Assembly (NCBI GenBank): GCA_965153455.1
Contig: OZ234502.1
Coordinates: 13,051,495-13,115,494 of the forward strand
Length of the DNA stretch: 64,000 nt
Direction: 5' to 3'
Source: Sphagnum compactum
Taxonomy: Eukaryota; Bryophyta; Sphagnopsida; Sphagnales
Each line of letters opens with the position of its first letter. Position 1 is the first letter of the stretch. The translations under genes were made by a program, and so were the position numbers. Under the pieces are notes generated by a model that saw only the letters and a list, made by a program, of their open reading frames with translations, did not search any database and was not told the DNA's origin. Below, piece after piece: positions 38,871 through 49,813 of this stretch.

Positions 38871-39572
38871 GTTACACAATACCACTATTATCACTTTTAC
38901 TATTTCTGACATTAAAAGTTCACAACACCGTGCAAAGTTGCAGACAGACACACCTGAGATTACTTACTATGTTTGACTTTGGAAGGAGGAGGGAGGGGAG
39001 GGGAGGGAAGTGGAGCGAGGGACCCATTATCCATGGACTCCCATGACTCTCCTAACGACAAAAAAAAAGATGAGTCAGTTATAGTCAGTTAGGTATCAGT
39101 GTTTGAGACTGTCCTTTTGCAGTTGGGCTAGGCTAATAATAATAATAATAAGTGGGTTCATGCCATGCCTTGGCCCTAGAAGAAGAAGAAGAAGAAGAAG
39201 AGGACTTATGAGGGAGAGGAGAGGTGAGTTTTATTAGCCCACCATTGCAACGGACAATCTTCTTAAATGCTTTTTTGTTTTGGGTGGTGGTGGAGGGCAT
39301 CCTTTAAGGATTGTCTTTTCTGTTCCTCTTTTTATAATTGTAAAATTGTCTCCAAAACCCCCCCATTGATGGAGAGAGAGACTTGTCTGGTTGGTGAAGT
39401 CATGTGGAGATTGCTTCTTATGTGGTGGACATTGAGCTTTAACCACTTCAACTTATACAGTTGTGCTTTTCTTGTAAGCTTTGATAGGAGTTGAGCAAAA
39501 TAGGCCCCATCAAATGGTATATTGTGCCTACTTTGCTCCTCCTTTTCACCCTCCAAAACAAACAAATTGGAA
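38871..39572. other. Intergenic with microsatellites and a G-rich tract
   Basis: It holds an AAT run at 39134-39151, a GAA run at 39179-39200 and the G-quadruplex motif at 38991. No gene recognised. Confidence 0.45.
38991..39007 (+). other. G-quadruplex-forming motif
   Basis: GGGAGGGGAGGGGAGGG: four G-runs of three or four separated by single A residues, the most stable class of predicted parallel G-quadruplex. No adjacent gene explains it. Confidence 0.7.
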
Positions 39573-39905
39573 CAAGGGGATGTGTCACACTGTGGCCTTG
39601 CCATTCAATTAAAAAATATCTTTAAGGCAAAAGAAGAAGAATTATGGAAATTCAAATATTTCACCATGCAAAAATCTACTCTTCAAAAAAACCCTCTAAG
39701 AGAAACCAAATCTTTCAAGATATCATAACTCTATAACTAATCTCAAGTTTCAAAACAAGCCCAAAATATCACATTTCAAAAATCCTCACATAAAAATAGG
39801 CCTATTATTATTATCTAGGGGGGCCAAAATCCCTTAAGCTACTATACTCTATAATGAATCTAAACACAATATCCTTTTTTGCCTTGGTAGGCAAGGCCAA
39901 TAAAT
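39573..39905 (+). repeat. Dispersed repeat L, copy 2
   Basis: Inverted partner of 16570-16900, about 22.7 kb away. It opens with CAAGGGGATGTGTCACACTG and ends with GGTAGGCAAGGCCAATAAAT. The two copies differ by scattered substitutions and short indels. Confidence 0.6.
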
Positions 39906-42895
39906 TGGGATTTTGTGACCCAGCACCCACCACTTTACCCTTCATTGGAAATTTGTTATGACCACCAGTGTTGGGCAGCCATTTACTTTTATGAAGAATC
40001 TTGGGTGGTTGGGTAACTTCCAGTTACTCTGGTTTTAGTTTTTTTTTTTTTTTGGTTTTTTCCCCTTCTAAAACGTGAATCTTGGTTGTGGGTTTCACAT
40101 GGTAAATAAAATTCTGAACCTGGTAAACCCTAAACCTTAAACCCTAAGTTCTTTAAACCTGGTAGCCTCCCATCAATGGTTATGACTACTCGGCTGAGAA
40201 TGAACCACAATTGAATTACCCACTTTGGTAACCTATCCTCTAAACCCTCAGACTTCCCGTTCACACTGTGTATGGAACTTGTTTTGGGCCCTTCATTTCA
40301 CGAGTGAATTTGTCCTGGGGACTCTTAAAACACATAAGCAGCATTCAAAAGCCCTGAAAGAGCTTTCCCCGATGTTTTTTATATATAGTGCCATGGGCCT
40401 AACATTCAATCCCCGATTCACATTACAAATCATAAAAGAGATCATTAAACTTCCAAAAGGGTGTTTTCCATACTTTATAGTACTCCAACTCTTGTCCATA
40501 TGACTCCCATAAATATATTATAGTAGGTTTATGATTTTTAAAAATGCTAATTTTTTATGAACATAAACCAAATGTTGTGTTTTTTGTTTTTTAAGCAAAA
40601 GGTTTAGTAGTATATAACAATTTGCTATCGGTTGTGAGGGGTGCATGTTTTGTGTGGGAAAGATGAAGAAGTGCAATAGTTGATTACGATATGCCAAATG
40701 CTTTGTGATCGTTTTAAGACAACAATCATAAAGAGATTTCTACCAACATTCTTTCTTGGGGTCTAGGGTTGCATAATGTGAGATATTGTTGAATGTGCAA
40801 AATTCTCAAAATCTATAAAAGATTGATTGATTGGAATGTGTTTTTGTTTTACATGAAAACCAATTTGTTCATGTGCAAATTGTGTTTTTATTAGTGCAAG
40901 GTATGTTGTTTGAATGATGAATTTGAAAGCTTAATTTTGAATCTAGTTTAGGTTTTTAGATTCATAAGAAGATTTTTTTCACAAATGAAAGATGAAATAT
41001 CAAATCCTTGCACCTTGGATGTGTGCGTATGTTTTTTACTTGTGGAATCAACAACACATCATGAAACTTTGTTGAACACATTTGAGCTCAACACTAGTTG
41101 TGCGAATACAAAATTTCTTCAGTAGTAGATCATGTAGATTGCAATTCTCTAAAGTTTATAATGATGACCAACATTTTTGACCTATTTCTTGCTTTTCGTA
41201 TATTTTACAAACAAGGTAACTAATAACTTAGTACCGTTAGAAAACCATGCCTTTTTAATCTAACAAATGTTGTGAAGGATCATACAAATGTTAGAATTTT
41301 ATGATATTGATGCGAAGTAAAATTAAAAACAACATTGTGTTTTTGTATCCATTGAGATGAAAGACTTCATTCACAAGATTTATAGGTTTTTACAAAAGTT
41401 ATGTTTGTATGTGAAAAGTATTCAATGCTTAACAAGGACCATCCAAAATCTATATATTGGTGCCAAAATGGCTTAAACATGTACACTTTTTTCCACGCTA
41501 AAACAAATGTACGAGTTAAAATAAATGCTTCCGTGTGAATTTGTATTTGGGCATGCACAAAATAGCTTGACTTTTATGTATAAACAAGGGAAGGGAAAGT
41601 GAACCAAGTTCTTGGTGGTCAATATTCTTCACATGTCCACTCTACATGGATTTTTCTTCCAAGGTTTATTTATTGTTAAAGGGACTCTTTAAGTAATGTT
41701 TTTGAAAGATTGTTCATTTTCCATGGGAGGCTTCTTCACTCACCACAAGATGATCATGTTTAATTCAAGACCCAATGCTTTAAATCCCAATTGAGAGGTG
41801 TGTACAACAACTTACAAGCCCATGTAATGCAAAGAGGAACCCCACATTCAATGCCATTCACATGTAGGTGTGATGTCCAAAGGACACCATCCCAAGGATA
41901 CATAGGTACTCAAATTATGTTGTTTAATAAGTTTGTTGTTATGACCACCATTATAATCATCAAACATGAGTACAAACTCCCCCCCCCTCCCCTTTAATGA
42001 AAAAATCAATTCCTTTAGTTGAGAGTTTCTTTTATCATTTCCATCCCTCTAGTGCCTATCATCACAGTCCCTTGAATCATTTGGACACTATAGTGCAAAC
42101 ATTTAGATGCCAAAATAAGGTGCCAAACACATAGCTATTTACTCATTACTACTTGAAAAACAAGGGACCTCCAAATGTGTCCTGACAAACACAAGTTTCT
42201 TGGTGTTGTTATTGTTGTTGAGGTGTTTGCCACTTTTTCAACATATTTCACACATTTCCTTCCATGCTGACAAAACTTGAATTGCAAGGGAAAAAACAAA
42301 ACAAAAACACAAAGCAACTAGGAAAACATTTCAAGGCAATAAAATACAACAAAATAAAATAAGGAAATACCACCAACTATTTAGTCTTTTAAAAAAAAAA
42401 TCACCAATAAATTTTCCCTTTTGAAAAGCCACAAATGAGATTGGTACCTAAACCAACCTACCCAATGTTACCAATTTTCGAGTCCTATTCCGACCATTAT
42501 CCATGCTTTTTCCTAGTTCGGATAGGCTCCACGTTTTTGTGCTAAAATATTCATAAAAAATTGTTCTTCTCCTATGGGTTAAATTTAATTTGCATAAATG
42601 TTGAATGGGTGGATCGGACCCTACAATAGTAACAAAAAAAACTCCCCCCACACATGAAAACTTTATTACGCTGACCCACAATGATAAAAAAGAAAAAGAA
42701 AAAGAAGAAAAATAATAGAATAATAGTTTGCAAAGTTTGTAACAACAATAAAATCATAGTCAAATTCTCATAATAATAATAATAACCATTCTAATAAATA
42801 GTAATAATAATATTCATAATCATATTGATAAGTTTAATTAAATGTGTAATGTGCCTTGTGATCTTATGCTACTAGACCGACACCTTGCGTTATTG
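39906..42895. other. AT-rich intergenic DNA, no gene recognised
   Basis: A short telomere-like stretch, AAACCCTAAACCTTAAACCC, lies at about 40125-40147. An A/G-rich tract follows at 42685-42720. Only short, unassignable open frames occur. Confidence 0.4.
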
Positions 42896-42902
42896 AAACT
42901 AA

Positions 42903-43071
42903 CAAAGTCACACACATGAAAACATGCGCACATAAGCTTCAAAGTCACACACATGAAAACATGCGCACATAAGTCTCAAAGTCACACACATGAAAACATG
43001 CGCACATAAGTTTCAAAGTCACACACATGAAAACATGCGCACATAAGTCTCAAAGTCACACACATGAAAAC
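42903..43071. repeat. 37 bp tandem array, four full units and one partial
   Basis: Units start CAAAGTCACACACATG at 42903, 42940, 42977, 43014 and 43051, each followed by AAAACATGCGCACATAAG. They differ only in the last two or three bases, so the array is young. Confidence 0.92.
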
Positions 43072-44512
43072 AAATCTTGTTCACATTAAATTGGGTTCCA
43101 ACAACACATAATTTTTTTTTTAAAAAAAATTGTTTTACAATAAATACCTAATATTTGCATGTGTATGTATGATGTTTGTGTTGCAAAAAATTGCTATTTT
43201 TTTTGTTTTGGGTCCAGTTTTGTGATTTTGTTTGAAGCAATTTGGTCTAAAAGGTGTGGGGGAGGAGAACAAGAAAAAAAACTCTATTAAGCTGACTTAC
43301 AATAATAACAATAATAATAATAATAATAGTAACATGGTACATCCATCTACCATCAACCAAATTCATAATAATAATGATAATAATAATAATAATCATACTC
43401 ATAAATCATACTATGTAATAAGTTGCAATAAGGAGTGTAATAATAATATGTATGTGCTTCCATGCTTTTTCTGTATGGGTATGGGGGGTGTGTTGTGTTT
43501 TTTTGGTTTTTTTTTTTTTTTTTGGCAAAATTTGCAAGTCATTTATATTGTTCTTGTTGCAATTTGGGTATTATATGAATCATTTCTTAAAAATGGGTTC
43601 ACAGTTTGATTGTTCTTTGTTGTAGTTGAAGTAATAATAATAATAATAAATACATAATTTTGTTTTTTCTTCTCTTTTTCAAGCTTTGCTGCTGTTGTTG
43701 TAGGAAACAACAAGAGGAGAACAACAAAGAAGGCAACAAGCTTGTTGTTCTGGAGCTTCCTTTGGATCTGTTGTCGTTGTTGTTGTTGTTGTTTGTTTGT
43801 TTGTTTGCTTCTTTGCTTCTTTCTTGCTTTTCTTGTTGCTTCTTGTTGTTGCTCTTTGAGCTTGTGTTTTGCACTAGTTGATGGTTCTGTTTTGGTTTGT
43901 CAACAGTTTTGTAATGCTGTAGAAGAAGAAACAAACAATCTTTTGAAGCGTTTCTCTTCACCATTGAAATATATGCCTGTTTTTGTTTGTTCCAGCTGGT
44001 GCAGGCTTCTCCAGAAGTAAAGTAGAGGAGAGGAGAGGAGAGGAGAAGTGAAGTGGAGGTTCTGTTCTGTTCTGTTCTGTTCTGTTGTTCTCCTGAGGAA
44101 GAAGGAGAAGAAGAAGAAGAAGAAGAAGGATATCGTGTTTTTTTTGGTGTTTATTTCCTTCTCCTTCTTCGAGTTTTTTCTTTGTTGGAACTGAACCTCT
44201 TCATCAATGGCCTCCTGACGAGCTCACAATTTTTCTAGATCATCGAGAGCCAGATTCTGCTGGTTCTTTTTGTTTTGTTTTGATTTGCGGTTCCCGGTTT
44301 GTTAATTTCAATTTGCCTTCAGGATTGCTCGAGATTTCCAATTGTGTTTATTAGACTTGGAATTGAAGAATGAAATGAGCTGTGGTCAAGCGTTGGAGGT
44401 TTGTTTTTTCTTTATTCTTTTGTGGAGCTCATGAATGGTTGAGCCGTTGATGAGCTGATTACGGAAAGTTTTCTTTGGTTTTGTGTTTTGGTTTGTTTTG
44501 CTTTAGGCTGCA
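43072..44512 (+). other. Low-complexity promoter/leader region of the PLP protein gene
   Basis: It contains AAT microsatellites (43293-43327, 43365-43395), T-runs (43500-43523), GTT/TTGC-rich tracts (43680-43850), GAGGA repeats (44024-44045), a six-fold TTCTG repeat (about 44059-44088) and a GAAGAA run (44100-44128). The TTCTG and GAAGAA tracts lie in the likely 5' UTR. No TATA box stands out. Confidence 0.55.
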
Positions 44513-44581
44513 ATGGAAACACTTGCAATCTGCATTGGAAGTGCAGCAGCAGGTATTATTACCATCTTCATCGTCGTGTGA
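44513..44581 (+). CDS. Upstream ORF 1 in the PLP protein leader (22 codons)
   Basis: It encodes METLAICIGSAAAGIITIFI plus two Val residues, a hydrophobic peptide, ending at TGA. It lies upstream of the proposed main start and in a different frame. Whether it is translated depends on the real transcript start and on whether a CTTTAG acceptor at 44501-44506 is used. Confidence 0.3.
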   Translation: METLAICIGSAAAGIITIFIVV

Positions 44582-44586
44582 AGAAG

Positions 44587-44676
44587 ATGCACTGGGGACT
44601 TGTTATGGAGGCGGCGCAGAAAGATCCCCAGCAGCAGCAGCTCCTCCTCCTCCTTCGTCTTCCACCAACGCTCTAA
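44587..44676 (+). CDS. Upstream ORF 2 in the PLP protein leader, overlapping the main start as TAATG
   Basis: 29 codons starting MHWGLVMEAAQKDP, followed by Gln4 and Leu5 runs. Its TAA stop shares its last A with the ATG of the main ORF. Such an overlap is known from termination-reinitiation contexts; translation here is only inferred. Confidence 0.35.
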   Translation: MHWGLVMEAAQKDPQQQQLLLLLRLPPTL

Positions 44677-47600
44677 TGTTTTTCAAAGTTTGTCGTGGTT
44701 CTTCAACAGTAGACGAGAATGCACACACGGCCGTCGAGAAGAAGAGCTTACCGTCGTTTCCTAATCCTTTCCAAAACTATGGAAAGACAACACGGGCCCC
44801 GAGGCATGTGGAGACCAGTTCCATATCCAACGGAGCAGCAACAGTATCCCCTGCTGCTGCTGGAGCCATTTCTGGATTGGACACAACAACAACAACAACA
44901 ACAACCACCTCGAGAAAGTTGGACAATTGTAGTGGAAGAACCAGCTCCAGAAAAGGCTTTGTCAAGCGCACGGCTCTAGGAACAGGGACGGCAAACAGCT
45001 TCAGCAAGCCAGAGAGTATTCCATCCTTACAGCAAGCTTTTACCAGCTTCAAGCAGGCATATCCCAGGTTTGAAGAAACGGCAGCTGTTGATCAGCTGCG
45101 AGAAACTCAATATGGACATCTGGAAGAAGATGGACATGTTTGTCTGGACTATTATGGATTTGGTCTCTTCTCGCAATGGCAACAGGTCTGTCTGTCTCTC
45201 TCTGTCTCTCCATAAATTTCTCTTCAACTGCTCGGATTCTGAAGCAAATCTGGATAATGTTGTGTTGGTCAGATGCATGCCTGGATGCTGTTGTTCTACT
45301 CAGATGCATGTCTGGACGATGTTGTTTTGCACTTTGAATGCTGCTGCCACTAGCTGGGGTTTTGTCTGGATATGTGGATCAGTCTTATGTTTTTCTTTGT
45401 GTGGATTTGCAATTAGGTCACGTATCTGTGAAAGAAAATCAATCTGATGGTTTTTTTTTTCTTTCTGTGGATTTTGTAATTAGGTCATGGAGCATCCATC
45501 TTCATCATTTGGGTTGGCTTACATTTCTGCAAATCTTTCAACACATGCATTGTATGGAACGGCTGATGAGGGAAGTCTGGAATCTTACATCCGGAAGCGA
45601 ATCATGCGGTTCATGAATGTCAATGAAGCAGAGTACAGCATGGTGTTCACATCCAGCGGAGGTTCAGCGTACAAGCTTCTGGCGGAGTCGTATCCATTTC
45701 ATATCAACAACAGACTGCTCACCAGTTATGATTATGAGAGCGAAGCTTTGGATTGGATGGTGACATGTGCGAGGGACAAAGGTGCCAAGATCCTGAATGC
45801 AACATTCAAGTGGCCATCAATGCGGATTGTGGCATCGGACCTCAAGTATAAGCTTCAAGACAAGAAGAAAAAGAAGGAGCAACAAGCAAAGGGTTTGTTT
45901 GTCTTCCCTGTTCAATCTCGATTGACAGGTGCTAAGTACTCGCACCAATGGATGTCTCAAGCACAAGCAAATAAGTGGCATGTTTTGCTGGATGCATCTG
46001 CTCTTGGCCCTAAAGATATGGACTCTCTGGGGCTGTCTCTTATCCGGCCTGAGTTCATCATCACATCCTTTTACAAGGTATGTTCTACATTGCTACACTA
46101 GCTGAACTATGACCCAAGTGGGTTCAAAACCGCACAGAAACAAGCAGCAATTGTAGGATGTGAATTGAGTGCAAAGAATTTGGGTTTACCACTTTGTTGC
46201 TCAAATCTGTTCAAAATCGCTTTTGTTTGTGGATTGTGACGGTTTTCAAATGCAAAAACTGGCTTTCAGGTGTTTGGTGCAGATCCTACGGGATTTGGGT
46301 GTCTCTTTATAAAAAACTCAGCCATTCCAAGCCTTCAGACTTCATCCAGGGCAAGAGGAGTGGGGATGGTGCGAATCATTTCATCTGGAACTTCAAGCTC
46401 CTTTTCGGCTGCCAGTGAGCAAAAAATTGAGTGTACAAATGGTGATGAGGAGGAGGAGGACACAAGTGTTCCCGAGATTATGGAATCTGATAGAATAGAA
46501 GAGTTTGCAGAGGATTGGTCAAGTCCTGGGAATCATGTTTGTGCGGCATCATTTTTGGACAGAATGTCTGCTGGTGGATCTGTGAATTCAGGACTGGACT
46601 CTGAAGTAGGATCCACAGCTGGTTCTGAAATCACCAGGTCTGAAATTGAAGAAGGGGAGGTCAGAGACCAAAGCCACAGTGATAATCTAAGGGCCGGGGA
46701 TATGGGGGAGCTTCACAAAGGGACCAGCATCTCTGAGACTTCTTTGTCTGATGGAAAGGATGTTCAACTGGGTATATAACCCTGACTCCCAGGCAAATAG
46801 TTAGAGCCTTGTCTATGAAACCAAAGTGAGAATGGTCTGTTGTCATGTTATTTGTTTTGAATGCTGTTTTCTCTATTGAATTTCTCACTGTCATACATAC
46901 TACTGTTGATGGTCCCTGAACAGGTGTGAGACTGGCACTTTTGTTCATACTGGTGTGTGTTTTTCGTTTTTTGTTTGTTTTCTGTCTTCCCTAGTTTGGT
47001 TCTTTCTGTGGCTTCCTGAGGAAGTGTTAACCTTGCTGTTTTCTTCTTCATCGTGAGAATGGAGATTTTCTCATTCTTATGAAAGATGTTTTCTCTATTG
47101 AATTTTGTCCAACTCTACTCCACTGCTTCCACCATGGATTAAAAAGTAATGCAAGTTCACAAGAAATGTTTGTAAGATTTGGACAGATTTTGCTTGTGGT
47201 GCAGCATTTGTCCCCATTGAACAACTGATGATGACATTACTTGTCATGGTCTGGGATTTCACAGGGGCAGGAACAAAGGTGGAGGTGACTGACAACAGGC
47301 AGCTAATAGATGGGGAAGAGGCAGATGCATTCATTTTCCCTCTCAATAGACGAGTTCTGCACACCCCAATAGAATCACTGACTGATTCATTTAAGGAGCA
47401 CCATCCATTAGTGCTGAGAACTTCATCTCTGATGGTCAATGGCAGGGATACTGGGGAAGATGAGGGTCTAGATGAGCAGGATATGCAGTTTAGGTTGTAT
47501 GAGGTGGATTTTACACCACATCAAGGCTTCCATGAAAATGCACCTCTGAGTCTAGTCAGACAAGAAGATGCGAATGGTGGGGATGGTACTACGTCCATTT

Positions 47601-49813
47601 ACACACAAAGGGAAATGGAGGAGGGTGCACTAGATGAGCCCATATGTACGAGACCCACAAACCACCTTTTGAGATTAAGGCTTTCTTCTTTCTACTTTGA
47701 AGTTATGAATTTAGTTGGCATTTAACAAATTGTAGTGTTTGTTATGCAGCAAGAAATGGTGATGCTGAAAGCCAGAGTCCTTTTTTGGTCAACCACTTGG
47801 AGACTCCTGAAGTGCTCAGGAAGATGAGGAATGTCAACCATGAGATCTCCGACCATTCTGAGATAATACTTCTGGAGGATGAGATTGGAAAAGGAGGTGA
47901 AGGAGATACTAGACCAGAATCATCAGATTTAGGTTCTAGTGTGATCCGCAAGGGGGATGAGGAACATTTTCTAATGGAGGGTAGGGGGGCAGGTAGTTTC
48001 TCTAGGCATAGACAAATTCTCTCATCAGTGCGAGAGAATTTTGAAGGACAAGCAGATCTGGATGTGAGTGAACCAGAGGCTTATGATTATGATGGTACAA
48101 ATGGAAGACGGATGCAATATTGGAGTCCTGGGGAGGTAGGCTATTTTTGGCCCAAAACCCACCCTGTCAATTGAGCTTATAACTCAAGCAATGCAGTGCT
48201 AGAAAATGTATGAGCAGAGATTGGTTTGGAAATTGTGATAGCAGGTTCCTAATCTTAATTCCTGGATCCTTCGAATCTGCACACAATCTCCACTACTGTC
48301 TTCTTGCTCCTCATAAGATCCAAGTTCTAAAATCAAAACTAAGGAACAGGTCAAGAACAGCTTGCTGTTCTGATAGATCCTTGCTTGTTTGCAGGATATG
48401 TAGTTAGATCAGAGAGTTCTTGTGTCCAGTATGAAATCTATAGCTTAGTAGTTAGAGCTCATGAAAATCTTGAAAGTTGTGGGTTCTGCTCCCAATAGTT
48501 GTGGTATGGTAGATAACACCCAATATTCTCAGACAAAGTGAGAGGGCATGACTTGGTATTACCTGGTCATATTCATGGCTGGGAAACAGGCTCAACAGAA
48601 AGGATCTTTCTTTTGTAATTAGTAGGTAACAGAAAAATGTGCATTTGATTGTCATGTGGTAGTTATGGATTGGTGCTTGTGTAAATAATGGTACAGGGGA
48701 GCAACGAGTGGGCCGAGCATTATGCAATGTCAACAGATGGGTCTCCAATGTATTATGATGATGAAGAAGGAGGCTCAGAGGAGGACAGTGAGCCTGAAAT
48801 GGTGGATGATAAAGACAGTGTGGTTTGTAGTGGACTTGACCATGCTGATTCCCAGGGTCTCAACAAAACTAATCGTAGACTCAGGTGAACATGTGTACAA
48901 ATGTCCTACTTGTTGTCGTGGAAAATTGGTGTATGCATAAACACTAATTTAATTGGTTGATGGAGAGATTCTAGCTGCATACAAATGCACCAACAGTCGT
49001 TTGGGTTGATTTCACAGCCAAGTTTTTGGATCTTCCTGTTACTGAACATGGATTTTTTTGATGGCAGGTATTTAACCAATTGGGTGATAAATGCTCTTCT
49101 AAAGCTGCAGCATCCAGTCGAAACAGGAGGAGGAGGAGGTGTCCCCTTGGTCTATATTTATGGTCCAGAAGTTCAATTTGACCGGGGTGCATCATTGGCA
49201 TTCAATATTTTTGATTGGAATGGGGTGCTAGTGCAACCAACTTTAGTGCAACGGTTAGCCGATCGGAGCAATATTTCACTGGGCTTAGGGAGACTTTGCA
49301 ATGTCATCTACCCTGAAGGTGTGCAAGACTTACGGGTATGTACTTGTGATTTTGCTTGAAATTCTTTATGCTTGAATAATCCAGTGTTTATGGGTCTGTG
49401 CCTGTGAAGGAATTAGTCAACTGGTATGTCATTAACTTGAAGCAACAGTTTTGTGCTACATGCATAATTTTATGCCAATGCAAAAGCAAAGGGGTTCATG
49501 ACACTGTGCTCACAAAACTTTGTCTTTCTCTTGACTTGGTTGCTGTTGACTCCAGGGCTTACCACATATGGAGAAGTCTGTCACACACACAGGAAAAACT
49601 GGTGGGAAGTTGGAAACTCCCCGAGCCTCAAATGCTAACAAGGGAAATCGACCTTCAAGTATTAATGTTGTGACAGCTACACTTGGGTTTGTGACCAATT
49701 TTGAGGACGTACACCGTCTGTGGGAATTCGTGGCCAAGTTCCTAGATGTGGATTTTGTATCTCAAGAGGGTTGGCAATACCACTCACTTAACCAAGAAAT
49801 GGTTGTACTTTAG
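44676..49813 (+). CDS. Molybdenum cofactor sulfurase-like PLP-dependent transferase superfamily protein
   Basis: Plant-specific relative of the aminotransferase-V/Moco sulfurase fold (the Arabidopsis At4g37100/At5g66950 type); its reaction is not known. Eight exons: 44676-45185, 45484-46077, 46270-46771, 47265-47645, 47750-48135, 48697-48884, 49068-49335 and 49556-49813. All are GT-AG, giving 1028 residues. Residues 1-145 are low-complexity with a Thr9 run. VCLDYYGFGLFS precedes the PLP fold (about 155-420), which has SANLSTHALYG, FTSSGGSAYKLLAES, GLFVFPVQSRLTG, WHVLLDASALGPKD and SFYK-VFGADPTGFG, the Lys (368) aligning with the PLP lysine of Moco sulfurases. A long acidic, poorly structured linker (about 430-830) leads to a conserved C-terminal part with GLDHADSQGLNK and TATLGFVTNFEDVHRLW. 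The exon 4 donor (47645) is the least certain. The frame is open upstream to 44475 without ATG, so the start at 44676 is tentative. Confidence 0.88.
48430..48650 (+). mobile_element. tRNA-derived SINE candidate in intron 5 of the PLP protein gene
   Basis: A pol III box A-like TAGCTTAGTAGTTAGAGC (48441-48458) and a box B-like GGTTCTGCTCCC (48482-48493) are spaced as in a tRNA head. They are followed by a non-tRNA body running to about 48610-48650. No clover-leaf acceptor stem can be closed, so it is not a functional tRNA gene. The 3' boundary and target duplication are not resolved. Confidence 0.5.

Noticed and set aside
40125-40147. Interstitial telomere
   Set aside because: Only about three imperfect heptamers; too short to call a telomeric block.
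43232-43609. 125-codon frame with poly-Asn
   Set aside because: Encoded by AAT microsatellites and T-runs; low-complexity artefact.
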